Positions 19,132 to 27,334 of a stretch of 64,000 bases of DNA are shown here, piece after piece (within the stretch, counting starts at the first letter, position 1; each line of letters opens with the position of its first letter). The notes beneath the pieces are model-generated. The model saw nothing but the letters and a program-made list of their open reading frames with translations, had not been told where the DNA came from and ran no database searches. This DNA comes from Rhodocyclales bacterium (GTDB taxonomy: Bacteria > Pseudomonadota > Gammaproteobacteria > Burkholderiales > Rhodocyclaceae): NCBI GenBank assembly GCA_028292505.1, contig JAQGMF010000010.1, positions 248,001 through 312,000 on the forward strand. Direction: 5' to 3'. The position numbers and the translations under genes were made by a program.

Positions 19132-19662
19132 ATGTTGATTCGCGACCACCAACCGAAGGGACGCTACGCGCAAGGCTTCGCTTATCTATTCCTGCTATTC
19201 GCCATGGTGGTGATCGGGCTGCTACTCGCCGCCTTCGGTCAGAACTGGAGCACTACGACCCAACGCGAACGCGAGGCCGAGTTGCTCTTCATTGGGCAAC
19301 AATTCAGCGCGGCGCTTACCAGCTATCGCAAGCAGACGCCGGCAGGACGGCCCGACAAACCCGCAACGCTACAGGAGCTCGTCGAGGATGATCGCTTTCC
19401 TTTTCCGGTGCGGCACCTGCGCCAGATTTTTAGGGATCCGATGACGGGCAAACGCGACTGGGATGTGCAACTGGCCAACGGGCGCATCGTCAGCATTCGC
19501 AGTCGTTCGGAAAAGCGGGCGTTGCGGCACACGCTGCCCGTTTACATAAGCATTTCGGCCGACACCAAAGAATCTCCTACCTATCACGACTGGCAGTTCG
19601 TGGCTCCACAGGATCAGCCCGGCAACGGCGCTGTCGCGGCACCCGGCGCACAAGCGAACTGA
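19132..19662 (+). CDS. Atypical pseudopilin without the +5 glutamate
   Basis: This 176-residue protein starts 1 nt after the preceding stop. The N-terminus KGRYAQGFAYLFLLFAMVVI resembles a prepilin leader with G|F cleavage, but position +5 is Phe rather than Glu. The mature N-terminus is a hydrophobic helix followed by a long amphipathic helix (REREAELLFIGQQF). The C-terminal domain includes a DPMTGKRDW motif shared with other pseudopilins. Missing Glu5 is a trait of tip pseudopilins such as GspK, so it may cap the pseudopilus. It is the last gene of the operon. Confidence 0.8.
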   Translation: MLIRDHQPKGRYAQGFAYLFLLFAMVVIGLLLAAFGQNWSTTTQREREAELLFIGQQFSAALTSYRKQTPAGRPDKPATLQELVEDDRFPFPVRHLRQIFRDPMTGKRDWDVQLANGRIVSIRSRSEKRALRHTLPVYISISADTKESPTYHDWQFVAPQDQPGNGAVAAPGAQAN

Positions 19663-19721
19663 TCCGCTATTCGGAGCGTCTGGCCGAGACTGCGGCTTCA
19701 GTTTAATGCGGTGTGCAAGCG

Positions 19722-21341
19722 CTAACCCATCGATGAAAGATCGGACCGAGCAGACTCGCGGGGCTCTGTCTGAGAAAGAAAAGCATTAAGCGTAAGAACA
19801 GCTTGCCGAATACGCACGACAGATGCTCTCTGAACATCTGGTGAAAGCGCTATGCTGTGCGCACTTGCATCGTTTCGTAGCGCCTCTTCAACGTCAATGT
19901 CGGCCACCCCGCATCTGTGCATCTCAAAAACCTCGGCACTGATAGGCCAAACGCATAGCATCAATAGAGAGTTTGAGGCCGTGAATTGCAGCGCGAACAA
20001 TTTGTCCGCCACCATCGCGGACAACAGTGTTGCATCATTCCTAACAGCGGTCCGTACCAACACAACCTCGGCACAAATCGCGCGACTAATGAGCAAGGCG
20101 AAGTTTCTAGGTAGCCAGTCTTGCCATAGCTCTCCAGACTCAGCCCCTATGCCTTCATCATCTTCCGTCAGATCGATGGCGGACGGCGCCGTCCCACCAC
20201 CCCATTTGCCGACACTCCTCTCGCGGCTCTCTATTTTTTCTGTATAGGAATCTGAAGCCGCTTGCCGGACGCCAAGTGACCACACGGGTTTGTTGATCAA
20301 GTCAGGAAACTTGCTTCGCGCCTTGATTTTCCACTGCGGCGTGGACTTGCTTGTCTTTGGGTCTTCCTCCTGAAATACCGACAAATCCGTTTTGAGTATC
20401 TTCTTTTTCCTTTCCGTTTTGGATGGCTGACTCTCGGGTATTGTCGTGCCCACTTCGGTGCTGACCTTGTACCGCAAAGCCTTGAACGGAAAAGGATGGT
20501 CGCACGACAGTATTTGGTGAACAACGAACCGATAGCGTTCAATGCCTTCCCCTGCCAGCCAGCGCCCCCGCATCAGCAACCGCGTATCGCCTCGAAACGG
20601 AAACCGCATGCGTGGAAAAACTCGCCGCCTCAAAGCGCCATCAATAGCGAGCGATTTCCAGAGCTCCGCCACCGCGGAAGTTGCGTGCGCATCAAAGGCA
20701 ATGCGCGCAATATCTTCCGCACTGGCGGATGGTAGATCAGGCGCCAACTGCACAAATGCTTGCTTCGTCAGATCGTGAATGTAGGGCTTAGAGTAAAGCG
20801 ATGAAGCATCGCAAGGCACGCTGAACAGCCTTGATAGCAACCGACTTGAAGACCCAAAGTAAAAGCGCACAAGCTCAGTGCAAGGAATGATGAGCCGCGA
20901 ACAATCGTCGATAGCCACGGAACAGCAATACGTCTCCGTATCGTGCCGGTGAAAGCTGTATTGATCGAAGGGTAGGTTGTAGCTGATGCCTGCATTTTCG
21001 GAGGTTGTCTCATCAGGCAAGCCTGCTTTGATGAGGCGCACCGAATCATCGATCGAGACCTTGCATTCGAAAAGCTCGTCGTCGCCTTCAAAGACCGGTT
21101 CGGTCTTTTCCCATACGGAGCCGAGCGTCATTTGAGAAAGGTAGCCAATGGGTGCCAACCGCCGTATGACATGGCCTGTGTTAACTTTCCCCTTGTCGCC
21201 AAACGGCGAAAATGCCAATTCAATATTGGGCCCGCTATATCTAGTGGCTGTGCCGCCGTAGGACAGCGGCCCATACCAGCCGAGCCGATACATCCCGTTT
21301 GGAAGGTTCAGAAACGCAAAACGTGCGCGCGCAGAAGTCAT
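19722..21341 (-). CDS. Transposon accessory protein of unknown function (TniE-position)
   Basis: This 539-residue protein is the last gene of the transposition operon, and its start overlaps the tniQ stop by 4 nt. I recognise no domain with certainty. It has a mostly globular N-terminal 300 residues, a Lys/Ser/Glu-rich hydrophilic linker at about 315-400, and a C-terminal alpha-beta region. It occupies the place of the fifth gene (tniE) in Tn6022-like elements, whose function is unknown. A role in target choice or in partnering TniQ is a guess from operon structure alone. Confidence 0.7.
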   Translation of the reverse strand: MTSARARFAFLNLPNGMYRLGWYGPLSYGGTATRYSGPNIELAFSPFGDKGKVNTGHVIRRLAPIGYLSQMTLGSVWEKTEPVFEGDDELFECKVSIDDSVRLIKAGLPDETTSENAGISYNLPFDQYSFHRHDTETYCCSVAIDDCSRLIIPCTELVRFYFGSSSRLLSRLFSVPCDASSLYSKPYIHDLTKQAFVQLAPDLPSASAEDIARIAFDAHATSAVAELWKSLAIDGALRRRVFPRMRFPFRGDTRLLMRGRWLAGEGIERYRFVVHQILSCDHPFPFKALRYKVSTEVGTTIPESQPSKTERKKKILKTDLSVFQEEDPKTSKSTPQWKIKARSKFPDLINKPVWSLGVRQAASDSYTEKIESRERSVGKWGGGTAPSAIDLTEDDEGIGAESGELWQDWLPRNFALLISRAICAEVVLVRTAVRNDATLLSAMVADKLFALQFTASNSLLMLCVWPISAEVFEMHRCGVADIDVEEALRNDASAHSIALSPDVQRASVVRIRQAVLTLNAFLSQTEPRESARSDLSSMG

Positions 21342-22555
21342 GACGCTAAGCCGCGGTCGGTATGGGGAGGTGTTTTGCGATGCGGCCCTCTAGGATTCCA
21401 CGAGCGCCCCGTAACATGAAGCGAATCATTTGCCACGAGCGGACGAAAAGCAACTCCCAGCATCCGGTTGATCTCGTTGTTAGTAGGATTTATCCTGCGT
21501 TTTTCCAAGTAGGCGCGTACGGCTTCACGTTCATCATCGTTCGGAGAATAGAAGCGATCATATAGGTGCCACTGCAACTCGCGAGCAAGCCAGTAAGGCA
21601 GATTCTCCCCATAGCCTTTAAGATATGAACTCGCAACGCGGGCGGTTTTGCACCCCTCTATAAAGTCGTTAGGCCAATTGTTAAGGAGCATTGAGAGCAG
21701 GAGAAGTGACTCGGCCCGATCGCCAACTCGCATATTCTCGAACTTCGATTTTCCGTTTCGATATCGTATGCCAAGTGCCAATCTTCCATCGCCATTTAGT
21801 AGGTGATAGCGAAGACGAGCTGAACGGCCTGTTGAGGTGAGAACTCCAACAAGTCTTCGTAGCCCATGAAATGACAGCAGCGCGTACAAGGCCCCGCCAG
21901 GCAGTTCTAGGCTGAATCCTTGCTCTGCAGCTGTCATCAGTAAAGTTTGGAATCGCATCAGCTCATCCGGCACGGGCGAAACCTGCTCTTCGACCCGCGT
22001 TCGGGGCTGCGAACACCGTCGACACCTCAACATGCCGTCTTCACGCCCGCTCGCTTGCTTTCTAAAATCAGATTCGTGAAATGAGATCGGTGCATCACAA
22101 CATGGACAGCCGTCAAGAAGCCAACAAGCATGCTCAAGGCATACCACGTTGAAGGCCAGTCGCCAGTGCTTCCTGAAATAGGGTACGGGATCGTCGGCAA
22201 GACACTTCCAGCAGTACTGTTGGCCACGACCACGACGTGCGCGACCGTTGTTCTCCGCTTGCAAGACCCATTTGGTCACACCTACGGAGTGAGCCTTCTC
22301 GAAAACAATTCCTTCGTATGACGACAACGATGTTTGCGCAAGCCGCGGTGGTTCCACGCCGGTCAACTCTGCAAGCGAATGAAGTTCGCGCGGGTCGATT
22401 GTGAGGTCGGGGTCCTGATCCCAAAAATTAACCTTCCTCGGGAAAAGTCGTTTCGCAAACGGATGGACCTTGGAGATGTTTGCAGAAGCAAGCCGTACCA
22501 GCCATGACGAAAACAATTCGTCAGGCAACGGCTTGGGCCTCAGCAGCAGCTTCAT
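21338..22555 (-). CDS. tniQ: TniQ/TnsD-family target-selection protein
   Basis: This 405-residue protein has the N-terminal TniQ motif PLPDELFSSWLVRLA and a zinc-binding block (CWKC, then HWRLAFNVVCLEHACWLLDGCPCC), followed by a CRRC pair. TniQ/TnsD proteins read the attachment site and recruit the AAA+ regulator. Given the insertion in comM, this protein probably recognises a conserved comM sequence. The gene ends 4 nt inside the next one and starts directly at the tniB stop. Confidence 0.9.
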   Translation of the reverse strand: MKLLLRPKPLPDELFSSWLVRLASANISKVHPFAKRLFPRKVNFWDQDPDLTIDPRELHSLAELTGVEPPRLAQTSLSSYEGIVFEKAHSVGVTKWVLQAENNGRARRGRGQQYCWKCLADDPVPYFRKHWRLAFNVVCLEHACWLLDGCPCCDAPISFHESDFRKQASGREDGMLRCRRCSQPRTRVEEQVSPVPDELMRFQTLLMTAAEQGFSLELPGGALYALLSFHGLRRLVGVLTSTGRSARLRYHLLNGDGRLALGIRYRNGKSKFENMRVGDRAESLLLLSMLLNNWPNDFIEGCKTARVASSYLKGYGENLPYWLARELQWHLYDRFYSPNDDEREAVRAYLEKRRINPTNNEINRMLGVAFRPLVANDSLHVTGRSWNPRGPHRKTPPHTDRGLAS

Positions 22556-23467
22556 TTAAATCCCCGCCGCATACCGTGGCCGATCAGACGGCCTGATCCA
22601 GCCAATAGCTTTGAGTGCCTCAGGCGTGAGGTCGTCAGGATCAATGATCTCTTTGCTTCCAATGGCTCGTTGTGCCAGCCTGCACAGCAAGTCCACCATC
22701 TCTCCAATCAAACCTTCGCTTGCATGGATTATTCTGCGCAGCGTCTTTTTATTCGTGAAGTCACAAGACTCAAGAAGCCCCAAGCTGGACTCCATCCCTT
22801 GGAATAGCCCCGCACACAGATCGAGGTTTTCCCACACTGGAAGGTCCATCGGTTTGAAGCGATTCGTCAATTGTGGATCGGACGCCAGTGCGGCGAGGCA
22901 TTCCGGTACACCGGCAATTACGATCGGAACGCGTAGCCTGTTACCGAGGTTCTTTAGCCCGTTCAGGAAAGCCTTCTGCCGATTCCCCGACCCTGCCAAT
23001 GCATTGGAGAACTCATCGAGCACCAGCATTCGGATGTCCAATCTGTCGAACAACAACGCAATCCGATCGATCTGAGACTCTACGTGCTCTCTTCGAGGCC
23101 CAGGTGAGAAAAGCGCACGCAGTACATTGTCATACAGCCGCCACTCGTCCGGCTGCGCAGGTGTCGATATTCTGAGGATGGGCAAATGCGTCGCTTCTTC
23201 TGTAGGCACGTCCGTCTTTGTGTGCATGCCAACGAAGTGGGTCAAGAGCGTCGATTTGCCATTGTTCGTCTTACCGATGATGGCAAGATTGGGCATACGT
23301 TCAACCTTCGGATGCTTCAGCAGCGCATTCAATGTCTCAAGAATTTGCTGTGCTCTAGGGTAGTCCAGCCAAGCGTCGGTAAAGGCGTGACAGAGGTTAG
23401 TCCTTCTGGTTTCAATCGATGCATCGGCAGGCGAAACAAACGGCGTTGTGATCTCTTCGACTATCAT
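22556..23467 (-). CDS. tniB: AAA+ transposition regulator TniB/TnsC
   Basis: This 303-residue ATPase shows Walker A GKTNNGKST near residue 65 and Walker B MLVLDEFSN. The length and RLRVPIVIAGVPECLAAL motif fit the TniB branch of TnsC-like regulators, which form DNA filaments linking the target-site protein to the transposase. Its ATG overlaps the tnsB stop by 4 nt, so expression is coupled. Confidence 0.93.
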   Translation of the reverse strand: MIVEEITTPFVSPADASIETRRTNLCHAFTDAWLDYPRAQQILETLNALLKHPKVERMPNLAIIGKTNNGKSTLLTHFVGMHTKTDVPTEEATHLPILRISTPAQPDEWRLYDNVLRALFSPGPRREHVESQIDRIALLFDRLDIRMLVLDEFSNALAGSGNRQKAFLNGLKNLGNRLRVPIVIAGVPECLAALASDPQLTNRFKPMDLPVWENLDLCAGLFQGMESSLGLLESCDFTNKKTLRRIIHASEGLIGEMVDLLCRLAQRAIGSKEIIDPDDLTPEALKAIGWIRPSDRPRYAAGI

Positions 23468-25401
23468 GATCGGCGACCTCCGCCAAGCTTGGTCATAGCA
23501 AAGATCGGTATCTTGCTCGCATCGATGTAATCGTCATCGTCGTCTTCCTCTTTCGCCTTGACTGATGGCGGGAGCGGAACTGCGCGGTTCTTCTGGGATG
23601 CCACGGACTTCGTACGTTGACGATTGCGTTCCCGTTCTTTGGCAAGCGCGCGAGTAGCCCCTACAGCGTTTTCTTCAATGCGCTTCATATGGTTGAGCGC
23701 GTTGAAAATCATGTCTTCGTCTATATTCTTTCGCCCTTCCTTTTCGAGATGGCGCCTGACTGCCGCCAGTTCCCAAAGCGAAATGGAGGGATGCGCAATA
23801 TTTTTGTAGTGAATGGGAAAGTACTTCTGCAGATCGGGGTCGTAGAACATAATCGTACTTATGTCGCGCGGATCGCGGCGGACGATGAACTTCCGTCCGT
23901 AGCGTTTCATGCCTGGTTCTTTTGCACCGATCCATCGCGTCAGAACGCCAGACTGGTACTGAATCTTGTCCCATTCGATGCCATCGGCCCGTACCGTGCG
24001 CTCTTCGTAGGGCAAGAAATCGATACGTAACCGCTCCGGGTCCGTTGCGATCGGTATGGCGCCTATGCCCGGCGCGTCATCAGTACCCCGGATGGAGTCG
24101 ATGTATTTCTTGATGGGCGAACATCCTAATTCCGAATGAATATTATTGTGGTATTCGCCGAGGATACGATGTGCTAGCCACTCGTCCAGCTCTTCCAACG
24201 TTAGTGCCGCTTTTGCGGCCGAGTCATAGTCTTCCTTGTCGCGCGGATTCGAAAACGTCGTACCGGGAAGAGCGTGAATGGCAGCCATGAGCGTGCCGAG
24301 GTAACGCTCGATATGAGCACCGTATTGCGGCTTCTTCAGTTTGCGGAACTGGATGTCAATGCCATGCTCTTGGCAAGCCATTTTCAGGGCGTGACCGCGA
24401 AACTCACGGGCATTGTCGAGATGAACGATCCCCGGCTTGCCTTGGCAGGGCCATTTATAGCTGAGGCCATATTTCGCCAGCAGGTTGTCCTTCGGCAGCA
24501 CCGCATTTGCAATACAGATACCTGTGCCAAGTGTGCCGGGCGGGTCAAGTGACAAAAACCACCCAACAACCATTCGGGAATAAACATCGATGGCAACCGT
24601 CAACCAAGGCCGGTCGATCGCTATGCGATGCACGCTATCGACCACTTCCAGATCAACTCGCGTGTGGTCGATCTGAATCAGCGCCATGGCGGTATTGAGA
24701 TCCCCGAAGGCTCCGGTTATCGGCTCCAAGCGACTTGCTTTGTGGCGCTCCTCACGACGCCGCGCTCGCTCCTCTGGGGCGAAACGTTCGATACGTTGAA
24801 CAAAGGTGACATAGCTGATGAGAGGAAGCTTTTCGTTGTTGCAACGCCGCTTCAGTTCCTTGTATGCGTGCGCAGGGCTTTTCTTCTGACCGGTGAGGTA
24901 TTCGCTGACGATCACATCGTAGATGACCGCTTCAACGTCCTCGGTAGTGCGTATCTTTCCGGCATCCGATCTTCGCGCTCGCATGAAGCATGTGATCGTG
25001 CCGTTCTTCTGAAATTTATCCACCCATCGATACAGACTGGCAGTTCCAAACCCACCTTGCACGGCTAGCTCATTTGCATATTGCCGTCTGCCTTCGATCG
25101 GATGTTTTAGGAGCTTGGCAACGTAATCGTATTTCTCAACTGCATCCTCCCATGCATCGGGATCGATGGATGCCAAGTCGAGCCGGACTTCCTGTTTGGC
25201 GCTACTGCTCGTGATATCGGCAAAGGAAACAACTTCATCGATGCTCGTGAGCAGATTCCTCGCAAGTACCGAGTCAGCACTCTCAAAGCGCCTAACGCAA
25301 AACGGGGTCTCCCCACGTTTTACGATGGCTCCCGGTGCAATCAGGAGCGTTATGTTTGATGCCTGTGGTTTACTGGATTGAGGATTGGTTCGAGAGGCCA
25401 T
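23464..25401 (-). CDS. tnsB: DDE transposase TnsB/TniA-like
   Basis: This is the transposase that cuts and joins 3' ends. The 645 residues contain N-terminal helix-turn-helix DNA-binding regions (NELAVQGGFGTASLYRWVDK) and an rve/RNase-H core with the DDE residues in LIQIDHTRVD, GIVHLDNAREF and GAHIERYLGTL. Mu-C-like beta sequence follows, then a Lys/Glu/Asp-rich tail that probably contacts TniB. The ATG at 25401 was preferred to one at 25470 because it reduces the overlap with tnsA to about 50 bp. The start is not certain. Confidence 0.93.
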   Translation of the reverse strand: MASRTNPQSSKPQASNITLLIAPGAIVKRGETPFCVRRFESADSVLARNLLTSIDEVVSFADITSSSAKQEVRLDLASIDPDAWEDAVEKYDYVAKLLKHPIEGRRQYANELAVQGGFGTASLYRWVDKFQKNGTITCFMRARRSDAGKIRTTEDVEAVIYDVIVSEYLTGQKKSPAHAYKELKRRCNNEKLPLISYVTFVQRIERFAPEERARRREERHKASRLEPITGAFGDLNTAMALIQIDHTRVDLEVVDSVHRIAIDRPWLTVAIDVYSRMVVGWFLSLDPPGTLGTGICIANAVLPKDNLLAKYGLSYKWPCQGKPGIVHLDNAREFRGHALKMACQEHGIDIQFRKLKKPQYGAHIERYLGTLMAAIHALPGTTFSNPRDKEDYDSAAKAALTLEELDEWLAHRILGEYHNNIHSELGCSPIKKYIDSIRGTDDAPGIGAIPIATDPERLRIDFLPYEERTVRADGIEWDKIQYQSGVLTRWIGAKEPGMKRYGRKFIVRRDPRDISTIMFYDPDLQKYFPIHYKNIAHPSISLWELAAVRRHLEKEGRKNIDEDMIFNALNHMKRIEENAVGATRALAKERERNRQRTKSVASQKNRAVPLPPSVKAKEEDDDDDYIDASKIPIFAMTKLGGGRRS

Positions 25402-26123
25402 ATCGAGACCGCCATGGTAAGGGGAACCGTCATATCGACCTGTACGCAACCCTCGCCAACCAATTGCCACAGCCAGGGCACAGTTTCGGCCTGCCTTTGT
25501 GGATTGTCGCTAAGCGAGTTCAGAAGCTCTCTGGGAGTCGTTGTACCCAGTCGCTCAAGGGCATGCAGGATCGCCTTTTTGGTTTCACACGCGGTCGGTT
25601 CGCTGCCGCCAATACAGACAGAACGGAACCGCCGAAGGAACTGAATGTTTTTCAGTTCTGGAACACGGATTCTGGCTTCGGTGACCACACGAAAGCGCAG
25701 ATCGAATTGCTTGCACCAGCATATGGCGGCAATCCATTTCGGCTTTAGCTTTTTCCAATCGCGCCGGATGATGCTCGCTGGTTTCACTTCAAACACGGTG
25801 TGTCGAAGGTGTGGTTCGGCAGCCAATGCCTTGCGGGAATACTTTACTAGGACATCTGGCGTGTAGGGCTCTACCCGACCTCTTGGACTCACCCACGGGA
25901 GTGAAAACGGTTGAGTGGCAACTCGCTCTACGCGAAAGTCATATTCCAGAAGGTGAAGAAAGTCTCTCTCAAGGAGAGACTCGGCATCTTGCGCTTGTTC
26001 GGCCTTTGCGGTGGAGATACGGCCGGGAGAACTGAAGGCGGACGGGCCCACTTTGCGGCGAATGTTTTCCAGGCCGCCGAGCAGCTCGCTGATCCATTCC
26101 TCGTCACGGTTGAGGGTCGCCAT
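25350..26123 (-). CDS. tnsA: TnsA-like heteromeric transposase endonuclease subunit
   Basis: This 257-residue protein has the PD-(D/E)xK-type core of TnsA: RDFLHLLEYD, then YTPDVLVKYS and VFEVKPA, followed by a C-terminal winged-helix region. TnsA nicks the 5' ends so that the element moves by cut-and-paste. It is the first gene of the transposition operon. Genes of the two cargo-like proteins diverge from it to the right. Confidence 0.9.
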   Translation of the reverse strand: MATLNRDEEWISELLGGLENIRRKVGPSAFSSPGRISTAKAEQAQDAESLLERDFLHLLEYDFRVERVATQPFSLPWVSPRGRVEPYTPDVLVKYSRKALAAEPHLRHTVFEVKPASIIRRDWKKLKPKWIAAICWCKQFDLRFRVVTEARIRVPELKNIQFLRRFRSVCIGGSEPTACETKKAILHALERLGTTTPRELLNSLSDNPQRQAETVPWLWQLVGEGCVQVDMTVPLTMAVSIWPLEPILNPVNHRHQT

Positions 26124-26489
26124 GCACTACATCATACCGCGTTTTATTTCATGGGCATTAAAACGGGCATGACGTAGAAGTTTTTTGTGGAGAGTACTTA
26201 TATGCAGTATGCTTTTGTTCTTTGTAGGGCGCACAACAAGAGCTGGCTAGCGGTACGTATCGTTGTTGAGTGCGATTTTGCATGGCAGAGACAGCCAGCA
26301 CTCTGAACCGGAGTTCGTGCTTTTGCGGCAAGGCATACGGTCGCTAGCGTCTTTGTCCATCCGACGCAGGCCGCGAGGCGGGCAGCATTTCTATAGCATG
26401 TTGCAATCCGACTTGCAGGTACAAACGGCGCAGTCCATTCGATTAATCGCAGGCGGGCCACCGGTCCGTCTCCCAATAGGTTCGCTTTC
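26124..26489. other. Divergent intergenic region upstream of tnsA
   Basis: This 366 bp gap has no convincing gene; short frames here lack ribosome sites and protein-like composition. It should contain the promoter of the transposition operon. A GGGCAT motif occurs twice within 20 bp near 26152-26170, a possible operator. No terminal ACA/TGT with repeats was found, so I do not place the transposon end here. Confidence 0.5.
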
Positions 26490-27059
26490 ATGACCAACAT
26501 ATTCAGCCACAAATTGTTTGAGATATTTTTTGAAAAAGGACTGATCGCTCTTCTTATCCTCCTTGCAAGCAGCCAAGTGAATTTATCTTTGGAACGATAC
26601 AAACTGGTCGAGACGCAACGCGTAGCCGGGACAACTGAATTTGTCAGTGCTTGCCAAGAAATTTGGTCGAAAGTCTATGAATACGAAGCGGCGGTAAATG
26701 CAGAAACAAGCGCTACCGTGAATCGCCTTCATCTCAGAATTGCCGGTGCAAAAATGCAGAATGCCGATGATCTGGAAGTGGCCGACCTGAAGAGCAAAGA
26801 AGAGAAGAAGATAAAAGAAATTGAACAACTCGTTGGCGAGCAAAAGTTCGTCATTGGTCAGCAATTCTCCGATCACTTTTTTAAGTACCTTGGCCTTGTT
26901 CGGGCGCGCGCTGATGCAGAGAAGACTGCGTGGGAAAAAAGCGGCGAGGAGGCTAAGATTTCACGCGATGCGGGTGAGGTTTTTGACAAACAGATAGCTT
27001 CTATGCGATTCACCTCTGATATGGCGCGGGAGTACGCGATAGCTCAATTGCCGCACTGA
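26490..27059 (+). CDS. Small membrane-anchored coiled-coil protein, unknown function
   Basis: This 189-residue protein has one N-terminal membrane helix (FFEKGLIALLILLASSQVNL) and then a long, highly charged helical region (KSKEEKKIKEIEQLVGEQK) with coiled-coil character. No family is recognised. It lies between tnsA and the right transposon end, so it is probably cargo. Its lower GC and its codon use differ from the secretion operon, consistent with transfer. The ribosome site is weak. Confidence 0.6.
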   Translation: MTNIFSHKLFEIFFEKGLIALLILLASSQVNLSLERYKLVETQRVAGTTEFVSACQEIWSKVYEYEAAVNAETSATVNRLHLRIAGAKMQNADDLEVADLKSKEEKKIKEIEQLVGEQKFVIGQQFSDHFFKYLGLVRARADAEKTAWEKSGEEAKISRDAGEVFDKQIASMRFTSDMAREYAIAQLPH

Positions 27060-27334
27060 CAAATTCTGGCGGAACCGTTGAGGACTTCCACCGCTTCGAG
27101 GCTCCTCGGATCAGAACCGTCTGCAGCGAATCTGCTAACGTGTTTTCCTTCCAGAGCCTCTTGCAAATCCACCTTCGATGCGCAAGAATTCGCACCGAGG
27201 CTCATGGCAGGAGCCTGCTATCCGTCATTGCAAAGCTGCTGGCAGCGCTGCTCCAAATGGCTTCCCATTTTGGTTGTGTTCGGCTTGAACAGCGGTAGAC
27301 GGATGACGTTGGTATTCGGGCCAGGAGCACATCA

